Shown here: positions 26,291 through 35,720 of the stretch, in pieces | Position numbering within the stretch: the first letter of the stretch is position 1 | How the letters are laid out: each line of letters opens with the position of its first letter | NCBI GenBank assembly: GCA_903877385.1 | Contig: CAIRDP010000063.1 | Span: 186,001 to 250,000 of the forward strand | From: an uncultured Bacteroidales bacterium | GTDB taxonomy: Bacteria; Bacteroidota; Bacteroidia; Bacteroidales; FEN-979 | Direction: 5' to 3' | DNA length: 64,000 nt | The notes under the pieces: model-generated | Told to the model about the DNA's origin: nothing | Database searches by the model: none | What the model saw: the letters and a program-made list of their open reading frames with translations, nothing else | Position numbers and translations under genes: made by a program

Positions 26291-27706
26291 TCAATGCTTA
26301 TTCAGCTGGTTCTTCATTATTGAATATAGTTGCTGCTGGTTGATAGGTTTCGAAATGTAATCGTCAAACCCTGCTTCAAGGAGGTTCTCACGATCTCCTG
26401 CCATGGCATAAGCCGTTTGCGCAACGAAAGGAATATCCCTGTATTGCTTCCATGTTTTCCTGATCTCCTGCATCAGTTTTACTCCGTCCCAGGGAGGCGG
26501 AAGGTTGATGTCGAAGAGCATGATGTCGAAAAATTTGTTCTCGGCAGCCCGCTTTTTAATTATTGACAGGGTTTCATCCCCGTTAACAGCAGCAACCACC
26601 CGGCCCAAGGCTTTGGTCATCTCGGTGAGTACGAGTTTATTCATCATATCGTCTTCGACAATAAAGATGTCGAGGTCATGCAATCCCCTTGCTTTATTCT
26701 TATGCTCCTGGGCTGTAGCAGTGGCTCCATCAGGTCGCGCGGAATGGGCCCGTAAGAAAAGGGTTACAGTGGTTCCAACGCCTCTTTCCGACTGGATGTC
26801 AAGAATTCCCTGCATCATCTCAAGAAGGCTTTTTGCAAGAGGCAATCCCAGTCCTGTCCCTTTGCCTTCTTTTGAAAATCCTGTAGTCTCGCTTTTAAAA
26901 GGAGCTAAAAGTTCTGGCAGGAAGGCGGGGTCGATTCCGGTTCCTGTGTCTTTTATCCTGATGGAGATCAGGTTCCTTTCATGATGGTAATCGGTAGAAA
27001 TATTGATAAATCCCTGTTCAGTGAATTTTATCGAGTTATCGAGGATAATACTCAGGGCTTTCGACAATCCGTTTTCATCGGCAATTGCTTCAGGGATATC
27101 GCCAGGTTTAAAATTCAGTTTCAGCTTTTTCTTGTTAGCCTGAAAAAGATAGACCTGTATTGTGTTTGCAACTATTCCATTCAGGGCGCAAGGGATGGGT
27201 TTTAGGGTGAAATCATTTGATTCAACCCTGCTGATATCAATAATGTTGTTGAGCAAATGCAGCAAACGGTCTCCGCTTTCCGAAACAGCATGAGCATAAT
27301 CGAACAACTCCTTGTTCTCCAGTACCGAAAGTTCCGCTTCAAGAAGACTTGAAAAACCGATGATGTTATTCAAAGGTGTCCTTATTTCGGAACTCACATT
27401 GGAGAGAAACGAATTGAGAAGGAAATTTGCATCTTCTGCTTTTTTCAATGCTTTCTTTAAAATCAGGTCCCTCTCCCTTTTTTCATCATACTCTTCCTTG
27501 ATCGCCAGGGTTTTTTCGTTTACCCTTTGTTCCATTTCCACTTCATAATCCCTGACTTTGGCCAATGCATTCTGAAGCTCATCCTCCCTGGCTTTAACTT
27601 TATTTTCAAGTTCTACCGATTCTTTCCTGGCTGAAATGACAAGAAGTACCGTAATCGTAATCGACAGTATCAATAAAATTACCAGGATGACAGTCAGGAA
27701 GCTCAT
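26291..27706 (-). CDS. Membrane hybrid histidine kinase with His-to-Ser H-box
   Basis: This 471-residue protein has one N-terminal transmembrane helix (about 3-25), a long coiled coil (30-95) and a HisKA-like domain. The H-box reads FLSNVSSEIRTPLNNIIG, with serine 106 where the phospho-accepting histidine belongs (codon TCC). The ATPase domain looks complete (IILDNSIKFT, KDTGTGIDP, GKGTGLGLPLAKSL). The receiver keeps its acidic pocket and aspartate (IVEDD, MLFDINLP) with a small insertion. It can therefore bind ATP but should not autophosphorylate in the usual way. It may be an allosteric partner or phosphatase for the downstream intact kinase, 3 nt away. Confidence 0.92.
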   Translation of the reverse strand: MSFLTVILVILLILSITITVLLVISARKESVELENKVKAREDELQNALAKVRDYEVEMEQRVNEKTLAIKEEYDEKRERDLILKKALKKAEDANFLLNSFLSNVSSEIRTPLNNIIGFSSLLEAELSVLENKELFDYAHAVSESGDRLLHLLNNIIDISRVESNDFTLKPIPCALNGIVANTIQVYLFQANKKKLKLNFKPGDIPEAIADENGLSKALSIILDNSIKFTEQGFINISTDYHHERNLISIRIKDTGTGIDPAFLPELLAPFKSETTGFSKEGKGTGLGLPLAKSLLEMMQGILDIQSERGVGTTVTLFLRAHSARPDGATATAQEHKNKARGLHDLDIFIVEDDMMNKLVLTEMTKALGRVVAAVNGDETLSIIKKRAAENKFFDIMLFDINLPPPWDGVKLMQEIRKTWKQYRDIPFVAQTAYAMAGDRENLLEAGFDDYISKPINQQQLYSIMKNQLNKH

Positions 27707-27712
27707 GTTTAA

Positions 27713-28525
27713 TTATTTATAAGCGATATACAAATCTTCTTCAGGATTAATTGCATATTTATCAAGATCATCACTCCATTTATCAAGGTAGGGGTTATGA
27801 CGTTTAACAATAAATCCTTTTTTTTGCAGCTTGCTTTGATAATCCTGCCCGTAAATCCTTACGTGGTCATACTGCCCGAAGATCTTTTCTCTTTGTTCTG
27901 ATGTTTTTACCGTTGGGTCCTCAAATGTTTTCTCAAGAATTTTTGAAACAGGGACCTGTAAAATAGCCCAGCCCCCTGGTTTTAATACCCGGTACAGCTC
28001 ACCGATGGCTTTTTGGTCGTCTTCAATATGTTCAAGAACATGGTTACAGATGATGACATCAAAAGAATCTTCCTCAAATTTAAGGTCAGTGATATCCAGG
28101 ATGTTTGTTGTTCTTTCGTAATAAAAGCCTTCATGATATTTCATTCCTGCCTCGTAGGTGATATTGGGTAAGCCATTGAGCATGGCTTTGATGCAGCCTT
28201 CGGGGGCAACATGGAAGACCTTCAGGGGGGCAGAAAAAATATTAGTCTTCCGGCTCAGGAAAAGATAAATAAGGCGGTCCCTGTCAAGTGAATGACATCT
28301 TGGGCAAACATCGTTCAGGCGGTAACCGGCTCCGATGATCTGTTTTTCATAGATAACTGGCAGATCAATACCTCCCGGGCGGAACTTGCGGAATGAATTT
28401 TGGCAGTAAGGGCAGTAAACAGCATCACCATGAAGGATAAAAGCGAAGAACTTCTGGTAGGCTCCTCTGAGCTTTTTCGCAAGCCAGAACGGTACTAACT
28501 TCTTCAAACCTGTTTTCATATTCAT
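27713..28525 (-). CDS. Class I SAM-dependent methyltransferase with zinc-ribbon-like N-terminus
   Basis: The 270-residue protein has a CPYC...CPRC pair (about residues 38-41 and 75-78) that could bind zinc, followed by a Methyltransf_11-type fold (VFHVAPEG, ILDITDLKFEEDSFD, VIICNHVLEHIEDD, ELYRVLKPGGWAILQVP). Similar proteins are found in polysaccharide clusters, where they modify sugars or lipid-linked intermediates; the substrate here is unknown. It lies 12 nt after the beta-helix gene and 6 nt before the membrane hybrid kinase, in the same transcription unit. A second ATG at codon 3 is an equal start candidate. Confidence 0.85.
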   Translation of the reverse strand: MNMKTGLKKLVPFWLAKKLRGAYQKFFAFILHGDAVYCPYCQNSFRKFRPGGIDLPVIYEKQIIGAGYRLNDVCPRCHSLDRDRLIYLFLSRKTNIFSAPLKVFHVAPEGCIKAMLNGLPNITYEAGMKYHEGFYYERTTNILDITDLKFEEDSFDVIICNHVLEHIEDDQKAIGELYRVLKPGGWAILQVPVSKILEKTFEDPTVKTSEQREKIFGQYDHVRIYGQDYQSKLQKKGFIVKRHNPYLDKWSDDLDKYAINPEEDLYIAYK

Positions 28526-28537
28526 TCTTTATTGGTG

Positions 28538-30163
28538 TCAATTAAATGAACCGGCGTAGATTTTTCTGGATATCGAACTCCCTGCAAAGCGAAAGATGCA
28601 AATATAACAGGCCTCGTCGAGCCTTCCAACAAATTTCTCAAATTCAACTATCCCAGGGCCTTTCTCTGAATTGCACAGGGTGGAAATATGTACGCCCTGC
28701 ATGGAATAAACATCTGCAGTGAGAATCTCTTTCTTTTCAAAGCATAAACCAACATTCAGGATTCCCGATTTATAATAGCAATGAATGATATCGAATTCGG
28801 GGCTGATCACTTTCTCGTTGATTGAAAGCAGGGAAGAGTCGTGGCATTCGAAGGCCCCGATATCGTACTTCCAGGGCCAGGGTCGCAAGCGGCCGATATT
28901 ATCGAAGTTCAGGTTGAACCCGGAAATGGCAATGCCGGTATTGACCGCCGGAGAAGAGGGCAGCAAGTCGAAGTTATCCTGGGAGGAATTAATGAATTTG
29001 ACATCGCTTACGGCAGCTACAAGCAGGTTATTCTGGGTCGTAAGTGTCGTACCCGTGGCAGGTTTGATATACGAACCTCCCGGGTTGGCAACGATATTAT
29101 CGGAGGCGATACTGTTCACAGCGGCAGTGCTGCGGAAGTCAATCCCGTTGGTTTTCGGTGAAACAATGGTGTTAAACACAAGATTATACCCCCGGCCTGC
29201 AGCCGGAGCCTGGGTTCCCACAAATATCCCGTGTTTCTGCCCTGAACCTGTGAAACTCTGCCCTGGGTTAACAATAAGGTTATTATAAATATAATTTCCG
29301 CCCTGTCCCATTTCATCAATCCCGTCGCCTTTACCGTTTTTAATAAAGTTAGAAAAACAATTGCATGATGATCCCCCACCAAGCATAAAACCGCTCATCT
29401 GGTTATTGACTCCCGCCTGGCTATCATGAAAAATAAAATTATTGTTCACAAAGCAGGCTGAGTCAGCACAGGAAACCTGTATCCCATCCCAGCCAGTATT
29501 TTCAACTTTATTATTATAAATCCTGATGTTGCGAATCAGGTGAGGATACAGCACAGTGTCTTTGCCATTGCATTTAATAGGATACCCGCTGAAGAAGGAA
29601 TCCCCAATATACATTCCCTCGTTTGCTATCTGATGCAGATAATTATCATGTATACTGATATTTCGCATGATAAAATTATCTCTTGTCGATTTGAAAGTGC
29701 AATCGGGATCCGTTTTGCAAGTGATTCCGGTCCATGTTATGTTTGAAATTTCAATTCCTGCAACTTCAATACATGTACTTAGTCCTCCAATATCTATTCC
29801 TGCACTGGCTCCGCTGATGACAAACCCATAGGTAGTGTCGGCGCTTTTTCCTATAAGCTGGACCCATGAACAGGTATCGAACTTGATTCCGACAACATTG
29901 CTATTGAAAAATACCTGCCCCTGGTAATTTTGAATCAGAACAGGTTTTGCTGCCGTACCGTGAATATTTCGGAGTTCCACAGTAAGTCGGGAAGAAGCTG
30001 ACAGGTAAATCGTATCGCCCGGTTTTACCGCAGAAGCATTGCTGCGCCCGTTAATTATTGTAGAAGCAGGTCCGAAAATGAACCTGGTCGCAAAGCAGGA
30101 TGATGGTTGTACAACAAGAATAAAACCTGCCAGGAATATCACTAAAACAGTTATTCTCTTCAT
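28538..30163 (-). CDS. Secreted right-handed beta-helix protein with T9SS-like tail
   Basis: The 541-residue protein has a signal peptide (about 1-25). A parallel beta-helix with repeated N-rich turns follows (ISNITWTGIT, NFIMRNISIHDNYLHQ, IRIYNNKVENTGWDGI, NYIYNNLIVNPGQ), as in pectate-lyase-like enzymes and mannuronan epimerases. DIGAFECHD closes the helix. Residues about 455-541 (DIIHCYYKSGILNV ... LTADVYSMQGV ... ICIFRFAGSSISRKIY) look like a degenerate T9SS type A domain. In an exopolysaccharide cluster it probably cleaves, epimerises or binds the polymer outside the cell. Catalytic residues could not be assigned. Confidence 0.82.
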   Translation of the reverse strand: MKRITVLVIFLAGFILVVQPSSCFATRFIFGPASTIINGRSNASAVKPGDTIYLSASSRLTVELRNIHGTAAKPVLIQNYQGQVFFNSNVVGIKFDTCSWVQLIGKSADTTYGFVISGASAGIDIGGLSTCIEVAGIEISNITWTGITCKTDPDCTFKSTRDNFIMRNISIHDNYLHQIANEGMYIGDSFFSGYPIKCNGKDTVLYPHLIRNIRIYNNKVENTGWDGIQVSCADSACFVNNNFIFHDSQAGVNNQMSGFMLGGGSSCNCFSNFIKNGKGDGIDEMGQGGNYIYNNLIVNPGQSFTGSGQKHGIFVGTQAPAAGRGYNLVFNTIVSPKTNGIDFRSTAAVNSIASDNIVANPGGSYIKPATGTTLTTQNNLLVAAVSDVKFINSSQDNFDLLPSSPAVNTGIAISGFNLNFDNIGRLRPWPWKYDIGAFECHDSSLLSINEKVISPEFDIIHCYYKSGILNVGLCFEKKEILTADVYSMQGVHISTLCNSEKGPGIVEFEKFVGRLDEACYICIFRFAGSSISRKIYAGSFN

Positions 30164-30178
30164 TTTATTTGTTATTTT

Positions 30179-31357
30179 TCAACCCCTTTTGGCCCGTTCC
30201 CAGTTCACCGACTGGGTCTTCCTGATATACCTTGAAAATCCCAGGTATACTGCAAGATTTATAATAAAAAAGTAATAGGGTATATAAACAAGTTTGAAAT
30301 TGATCTTGCTTTCTTCTATGATCCATCCCAGCATGGCTAAAAGATAAAATGCAATCTGCCCCCAAAAAAGCCAGGTGTATACGCTGCCAAAATTAAACAG
30401 GCCCTCAACGGCTGCAACAATGCTTGTGCACACCAGCATCACAGGCAGCCCAAGAGGGGCAAGGGTCCATCTCAACACCCTGTGAGAGATGTATTGAAAT
30501 GAAAGAATGCCAAACCTGAAAGGGTTCAGCAGTTCCTTTAACCTGATTATCGATTGAACTCCTCCGGCTGTGATACGAATCTTCCTTTTAAGCTCTTCCC
30601 TTATGCTGGCCGAAGGGTTTTCAATGGCATAAGCATCAGGGTCATACTGAATTGTATACCCCTTCTCGGCTATCCTCAGTGAAATGATAAAATCATCCAG
30701 CAGGGTGTCAGGCTCCACCGGTTTGAACAATTCAGTCCTTAAGGCAAAAAGTTCCCCGGCCGCACCAACCACTGAATACAGTTCGGCATCCCATCTTTTA
30801 AGGGTGGATTCATATTTCCAGTAAATGCCTTCAGCCGCAGCAGCCGAATCCTGGTCGAATATCCTTTTTTCGCCCGAAACACAACCTACCCGGGGATTCC
30901 TGAACAGTTTAACGATCCTGCGGATTGATTCCCCGCCAAGCATGGTATTCCCGTCGGAAAAAATCACAATGGGTGTTTTAACAAATTCCATTCCCCGGTT
31001 CATCGCGTCAATTTTTCCGGCTCTTGCAGCCTGGTGATGTACCTCAACTTTGGGATATTTTTTAAGAAGATCGGGGGTTCCGTCATTCGAACCATCGGTA
31101 ATCCAAACGTGTTTTACTTTTTCCTTCGGGTAATCGAGTGAAAAAGAATTCCTGATCTTTTTATCAACAAATTCCTTTTCGTTATATGCTGCAACAAACA
31201 AGGTAACATCAGGCTCGAATATCCCGTCATCCTCGGGCTTTTTCTTTACAAATAAACGCTTGATGCATATCATGAAAAATATAAGGATTCCATAGCCCAG
31301 GTATGAATAGAAGATGACAGAGAGAAAAAACCAGATGATAATTTTCAGAGCAAGCAT
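30179..31357 (-). CDS. Membrane glycosyltransferase family 2 (copy A of a tandem pair)
   Basis: The 392-residue protein has an N-terminal transmembrane helix (5-30) and a GT2/BcsA-like catalytic domain (VTLFVAAYNEKEFV, WITDGSNDGTPD, IFSDGNTM as the metal-binding DxD-like motif, DTLLDDFIISLRI, then KRKIRITAGG in place of QxxRW). Three C-terminal helices (about 300-380) follow. It is an inverting transferase acting at the inner membrane, adding or polymerising a sugar of the exopolysaccharide. It has the same length as the upstream gene and roughly three quarters identical residues, so the two arose by tandem duplication. Confidence 0.9.
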   Translation of the reverse strand: MLALKIIIWFFLSVIFYSYLGYGILIFFMICIKRLFVKKKPEDDGIFEPDVTLFVAAYNEKEFVDKKIRNSFSLDYPKEKVKHVWITDGSNDGTPDLLKKYPKVEVHHQAARAGKIDAMNRGMEFVKTPIVIFSDGNTMLGGESIRRIVKLFRNPRVGCVSGEKRIFDQDSAAAAEGIYWKYESTLKRWDAELYSVVGAAGELFALRTELFKPVEPDTLLDDFIISLRIAEKGYTIQYDPDAYAIENPSASIREELKRKIRITAGGVQSIIRLKELLNPFRFGILSFQYISHRVLRWTLAPLGLPVMLVCTSIVAAVEGLFNFGSVYTWLFWGQIAFYLLAMLGWIIEESKINFKLVYIPYYFFIINLAVYLGFSRYIRKTQSVNWERAKRG

Positions 31358-31454
31358 AAATATCGGTTTCAGTTAAATTGAGTCTATGTTTCGCATCACT
31401 ATGTTTCCCGGTTTGTCACAAAAGCATTGTAATATAATGCTCAAGGGGATTTTA

Positions 31455-32633
31455 TCAGCCCCGTTTTGCCCTCTCCCAGTTTACAGATTGCTGTTTTTTC
31501 ATATACCTTGCAAACCCAAGATAAACAGCCAGGTTCATTATGAAAAAATAATAAGGAACAAACAGCAGCTTGAACTTGATTTTCCTCTCTTCGAGGTACC
31601 AACCTAATCCGGCAGAAAAATAGAATAGGACCTGCCCCCAGAAAAGCCAGGTATAAACACTGCTAAAATTAAAAACGCCTTCAATGCCTGTTACGATGCA
31701 TGAACAAACCAGCATGATAAGCAGCCCAAGAGGGGCAATGGTCCACCTCAGCACCCGGTGCGATATATATTGAAATGAAAGCATGCCATAGCGGAAGGGG
31801 TTTAGCAGTTCCTTTAACCGAACGATGGATTGAATGCCTCCCGCGCAGTTGCGTATCCTCCTTTTCAGCTCTTCTTTTACATTGGCCGAAGGATTTTCAA
31901 TTCCATATGCATCAGGATCATACTGTATGGTATAGCCCTGCTCCGCAATCCGCAGTGAAATAATAAAATCGTCAAGCAGGGTGTCGGGCTCAACAGGCCT
32001 GAACAATTCAGTCCTTAAGGCAAACAATTCTCCGGCGGCTCCAACCACCGAATAAAGTTCTGCATCCCACTTTTTAAGTGTGGATTCATACTTCCAGTAT
32101 ATCCCTTCGGTACCTGCAGCTGAGTCCTTGTTGAAAATTCTTTTCTCGCCCGAGACACAGCCCACTTTCGGGTCCCTGAATAAATTAACGATCCGCCTGA
32201 TGGATTCTTTCCCAAGCATTGTATTGCCGTCGGAAAAGATAGCAATGGGGGTTTTCACGAACTGCATTCCGCGGTTTATGGCTCCTATCTTTCCGGCTCT
32301 CTGCTGCTCATGGTAAACCTCAACTCCATCGTATTTTCTCAGGTGTTCCGGGGTACCGTCATCAGAACCATCGGTAATCCATACAAGCTTGACTTTCTCC
32401 TTCGGATACTCCAGGGAAAATGAATTCTTCACTTTCTCGTCAACGAAGTCTTTTTCATTATAGGCAGGTACAAATAAAGTGACTTCGGGTTCAAAGACAT
32501 CAACGGGAAGAGGTTTCTTCTTTACTATCAGCCGTTTTATCCGGATCAATACAAACAACAGGATTCCATACCCAAGGTAGGCATAAAAAACTATGAAAAG
32601 GAAAAACCAGATGATAATTTTCAGGATGAGCAT
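31455..32633 (-). CDS. Membrane glycosyltransferase family 2 (copy B of a tandem pair)
   Basis: This is the paralogue of the following gene, also 392 residues and with the same motif order: LFVPAYNEKDFV, WITDGSDDGTPE, IFSDGNTMLG, LLDDFIISLRI, RRIRNCAGG and C-terminal membrane helices. Differences cluster in the first helix, in residues 100-120 and at the C-terminus, which may alter acceptor choice. The 97-nt gap to copy A is long compared with other gaps in the cluster and may be the duplication junction. It starts 16 nt after the acyltransferase gene. Confidence 0.9.
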   Translation of the reverse strand: MLILKIIIWFFLFIVFYAYLGYGILLFVLIRIKRLIVKKKPLPVDVFEPEVTLFVPAYNEKDFVDEKVKNSFSLEYPKEKVKLVWITDGSDDGTPEHLRKYDGVEVYHEQQRAGKIGAINRGMQFVKTPIAIFSDGNTMLGKESIRRIVNLFRDPKVGCVSGEKRIFNKDSAAGTEGIYWKYESTLKKWDAELYSVVGAAGELFALRTELFRPVEPDTLLDDFIISLRIAEQGYTIQYDPDAYGIENPSANVKEELKRRIRNCAGGIQSIVRLKELLNPFRYGMLSFQYISHRVLRWTIAPLGLLIMLVCSCIVTGIEGVFNFSSVYTWLFWGQVLFYFSAGLGWYLEERKIKFKLLFVPYYFFIMNLAVYLGFARYMKKQQSVNWERAKRG

Positions 32634-32649
32634 AATCTAAAAATTTGTA

Positions 32650-33309
32650 TTAAATTTTTCTTTCCCATTGATTTGTACCCGGATTATAGGCCTTAAGTAT
32701 TTTCGCAGGGTTGCCCGCTACGACTGAAAAGGGTGGTACGTCTTTTGTGACTACGCTTCCGGCTGCGATTACAGAATGTTTCCCAACCGTAACCCCTGCA
32801 ACGATCACTACATTTGCCCCAATCCATACTTCGTCACCTATGGTGATCATCGAAGTGGACTGCTTCTGCAGACTGATTGGCTTGCTGATGTCCTCGTAAG
32901 AGTGGTTTAGCCCCGAAAGCACAATATTCTGGGCAAGCATGACATCATTCCCTATCGTAACCGGTCCGATCAATGTGCAGCTTATTCCAATCCTTGTATG
33001 TTCGCCTATGTAAAGGGGACCTGCTCCATTGTTAATCGTTGCAAAATCTTCAATTGTCGAGGCCTTCCCCAATACGAAATCATTCCAGGGGAACACATCC
33101 AGCCTGGTCCTCCTCCTGATGCAGGAATGCCGGCCGCGTTTGTGCCTGAACGGGTTCAGGAACAGTTTAACCCATAACCTCGGCCTGGCCTGGTTTTTGG
33201 GTGTCAGCAGATTGATGACAAACAATTTCAGCTTTGGATCTGCTTTGATTTTCCTGATCAGTGACCGTACTGCAGAAATGGGTTTGCCTGAATCAGATTC
33301 CTTCTTCAT
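32650..33309 (-). CDS. Left-handed beta-helix acyltransferase (WcaF/CatB-like), copy 1
   Basis: The 219-residue protein has hexapeptide repeats (about 85-205): IEDFATINNG, IGEHTRIGISC, IGPVTIGNDVML, TIGDEVWIGANVVIVAG, VTVGKHSVIAAGSVV. It ends with the family signature PPFSVVAGNPAKILK. Enzymes of this family O-acetylate sugars using acetyl-CoA, with a catalytic histidine in the LNHSYED segment. It is soluble and probably decorates the exopolysaccharide repeat unit. Its start overlaps the stop of the upstream glycosyltransferase gene by 4 nt. A second member lies at 40400-41041. Confidence 0.9.
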   Translation of the reverse strand: MKKESDSGKPISAVRSLIRKIKADPKLKLFVINLLTPKNQARPRLWVKLFLNPFRHKRGRHSCIRRRTRLDVFPWNDFVLGKASTIEDFATINNGAGPLYIGEHTRIGISCTLIGPVTIGNDVMLAQNIVLSGLNHSYEDISKPISLQKQSTSMITIGDEVWIGANVVIVAGVTVGKHSVIAAGSVVTKDVPPFSVVAGNPAKILKAYNPGTNQWERKI

Positions 33310-34499
33310 AGACCTGATGCTTTATATATTTCATTAGCATTTGCTTCCCATGTATGGCTTCTCGCGAAATTTTCACGGGCAATTTCCTTTTCTTTGGTAT
33401 TCTCTTTCAGCGCCAGCCCGACCAAGTCCAGGTATTCCTCTTTTGAATTGGCCAGGTATACAAAGTCTTTAAATACGCTCATGGCTTCGGTAAGAGTTGC
33501 TACCGTTGGTTTGCCCATGGCAAGGTATTCATCGATCTTGCGGGGGTAATTTCCTATGGTGACTTCATTTAATATCTGCGGATTAACGGCAACATCGAAG
33601 CTGGCGAGGTAGGAGGGCAGGGTGGAAGGAGGCTTGCTTCCAAGGAAATATACATTTGGAAGAAAATGAAGCTCCGAATTTTTAAAGGCATCATCTTCGG
33701 GGCCAATGAGCACCACACTCCAATCCGGCCTTTGCCTGGCAATGAATAACAGGACTTCGATGTCGAGCCTCAGTTTATAAAGAACGCCTATGTACCCGAT
33801 TATGGGTTTCCTGATATCGTGGATCTCAGCAGGAGGAGGATTTTTGATCAGCTTTGAATCAAATGCAGTTACATCGCAGCCCTGTCCCACATAATATGAA
33901 TCATGGTTGAATTTTTTACAATATTTTGCAAGGAAAACCGAATTCGCCACAGCAAGGTCCGCTTTTTTTATCAGTGCCGCTTCAATCCTCACACCCTGTT
34001 TTTTCCACCAGTCAACGGCAATCATATTATCCCTGGAGTAGTATATGAATTTTACGGGTTGCAGCAGATCCTTCAGGTAAAAACTCCTGAACATATCACT
34101 GTCGCAGAAAATAATAACATTGCTGAAGCCAAGGGTATGAACTGCCTTTCCGATCTCTGAAGCCAATCGGCGGCCGTTGATCTTATTCAGGAAATCAAAA
34201 ACCAGCTTACTCCCGATCTGGCTGATGGATTCGAGTGTGGTTTTCGGATAAAGGGTCCACAGGTTTTCCCTGACCTTAACCAGGGAATCTTCCTTCCCTC
34301 TGATGACATTGATTCTCTTCCTGATGCCGGGGTCCTTACGGTGGCGAAGGACCGTTAAGCGGTCGGCGGGATAATTGACGTAAAGCACCCTGTGTTTCCT
34401 TGCAAATTCATAGGCCAGGTTTACAGCATTGGAGCCGGCAGCATAATCAATTGCCTGCAGGCTGGTAATTACAAAATCAAATTTCACGCCTTCTTCCAT
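33306..34499 (-). CDS. Glycosyltransferase (GT1/GT4-like), trio member 1
   Basis: The 397-residue, two-domain GT-B enzyme has RVLYVNYPADRLTV in the N-terminal domain and a C-terminal nucleotide-sugar domain (KPIIGYIGVLYKLRLD, WSVVLIGPEDDAF, NVYFLGSKPP, LPSYLASFDVAVNPQ, KIDEYLAMGKPTVAT). The usual ExxxE-like acidic motif is the DEYLAMG segment. The donor is unknown. It is closely similar to the next upstream gene and more distantly to the one at 41085-42305, forming a family of three in the cluster. Confidence 0.88.
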   Translation of the reverse strand: MEEGVKFDFVITSLQAIDYAAGSNAVNLAYEFARKHRVLYVNYPADRLTVLRHRKDPGIRKRINVIRGKEDSLVKVRENLWTLYPKTTLESISQIGSKLVFDFLNKINGRRLASEIGKAVHTLGFSNVIIFCDSDMFRSFYLKDLLQPVKFIYYSRDNMIAVDWWKKQGVRIEAALIKKADLAVANSVFLAKYCKKFNHDSYYVGQGCDVTAFDSKLIKNPPPAEIHDIRKPIIGYIGVLYKLRLDIEVLLFIARQRPDWSVVLIGPEDDAFKNSELHFLPNVYFLGSKPPSTLPSYLASFDVAVNPQILNEVTIGNYPRKIDEYLAMGKPTVATLTEAMSVFKDFVYLANSKEEYLDLVGLALKENTKEKEIARENFARSHTWEANANEIYKASGL

Positions 34500-34510
34500 C
34501 TTAGCAGAGT

Positions 34511-35710
34511 TTATTTCAGAAGCCCGATCTGATCATATATCTTTTCTACAAAGTTTGCCCAGGAATGGCTCTGGCCAACCCGGATCCTTCCGGCATGCTT
34601 TGAAGGACTGTCTTCCGACAAGGCTTTCCCGATTTCGGTAATATATTCCTCCTCGGTCAGGGCCAGGTATGAGTCCTTTGAAAAATAGAACTCCATGAAC
34701 CAGGTCCTGGTAGCAACCACGGGTACTCCCATTGCCAGATATTCATCCAGTTTCAGGGGGTAATTGATATTGGTAATTTCATTCAGCAACTGGGGGTTAA
34801 TGGCAACATCAAAGCCCTTGACATAACCTGGTAATTCAGTCCCGGGTTTGCCCCCGAGAAAATAAACATTCTTCAGCTGGTGCAGTTTGCTGTCTTTAAA
34901 GGCCTGGTCTTCGGGCCCGACCAGCACGAAGTTCCAGTCGGGACGCTGTTCGGCGAGATGGATCAACAGCTCAAGGTTCAAACGGATGGTTGTAAGAGCC
35001 CCTGTATAACCTATACGGGGATGAGGAATTTTCTCAAGTTCATCAGGTATTCTATGGGTTCCGTCCTTATCACAATACAGGTTGATATCAACTCCCTGCC
35101 CGATAAACGTTGAATTGGGGTTGAATTTCAGGCAATAATCAGTGAATGCCGGCGAATTGGTAACAACGATATCAGATTTTTTAACCAGGAGCGGTTCCAT
35201 CCTGCTCCCATGCTTTGCATGATAAGCAACTTTTGTAACATGATCTCTCAGGAAATAAATCTGGATCGCAGGTTTCAGAAGTTCCTTAAAATAAAATCCC
35301 TGGAGCATCGAATTATCGTTCAGGATGATATAATCGTGAAATTTAAGGGTCTCAATGGCCGCTTTTGCCTTACGGGCATACCTCCTGTCGTTAATCCAGT
35401 TAAACCAGTCATGTATTCCCGGACTGGAGATCCAGTTTATGGATTCCATAACAGTTTCAGGAAACAGTACCCAGAGGTTTTCATTAATTTGCTGCAGGGC
35501 TGGTTCCTGCCCGCTGGTAACCCTTTTGTATTTTTTCGTCTCAGGCGCTTCAGGCCTGAAAAGCTTGTAATTCCGTTGAAGGGGAGTGTCAAGAAACAAT
35601 ACCCTGTGCGTTTTGCTTAGTTCCATGGTGATGTATTTTGCGACCGTAGTCCCGAAGAATGCATCCCATGGCTGCATACTGTGAACAATGATATCTCTTT
35701 GCTTTATCAT
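34511..35710 (-). CDS. Glycosyltransferase (GT1/GT4-like), trio member 2
   Basis: The 399-residue GT-B enzyme is parallel to its downstream neighbour in length and motif order: HRVLFLDTPLQRN, PRIGYTGALTTIRLNLELL, WNFVLVGPEDQAF, NVYFLGGKPGTELPGY, KLDEYLAMGVPVVAT. It is cytoplasmic or peripheral to the membrane. The pair probably came from duplication followed by divergence in acceptor binding. The gap to the downstream gene is 11 nt and to the upstream GT4 gene 10 nt, so all are in one transcript. Confidence 0.88.
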   Translation of the reverse strand: MIKQRDIIVHSMQPWDAFFGTTVAKYITMELSKTHRVLFLDTPLQRNYKLFRPEAPETKKYKRVTSGQEPALQQINENLWVLFPETVMESINWISSPGIHDWFNWINDRRYARKAKAAIETLKFHDYIILNDNSMLQGFYFKELLKPAIQIYFLRDHVTKVAYHAKHGSRMEPLLVKKSDIVVTNSPAFTDYCLKFNPNSTFIGQGVDINLYCDKDGTHRIPDELEKIPHPRIGYTGALTTIRLNLELLIHLAEQRPDWNFVLVGPEDQAFKDSKLHQLKNVYFLGGKPGTELPGYVKGFDVAINPQLLNEITNINYPLKLDEYLAMGVPVVATRTWFMEFYFSKDSYLALTEEEYITEIGKALSEDSPSKHAGRIRVGQSHSWANFVEKIYDQIGLLK

Positions 35711-35720
35711 AATATTATTA

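Noticed and set aside
30179-32633. The two GT2 copies as an assembly duplication artefact
   Set aside because: They differ throughout by many amino-acid changes and have different flanking sequence, so both copies are real.
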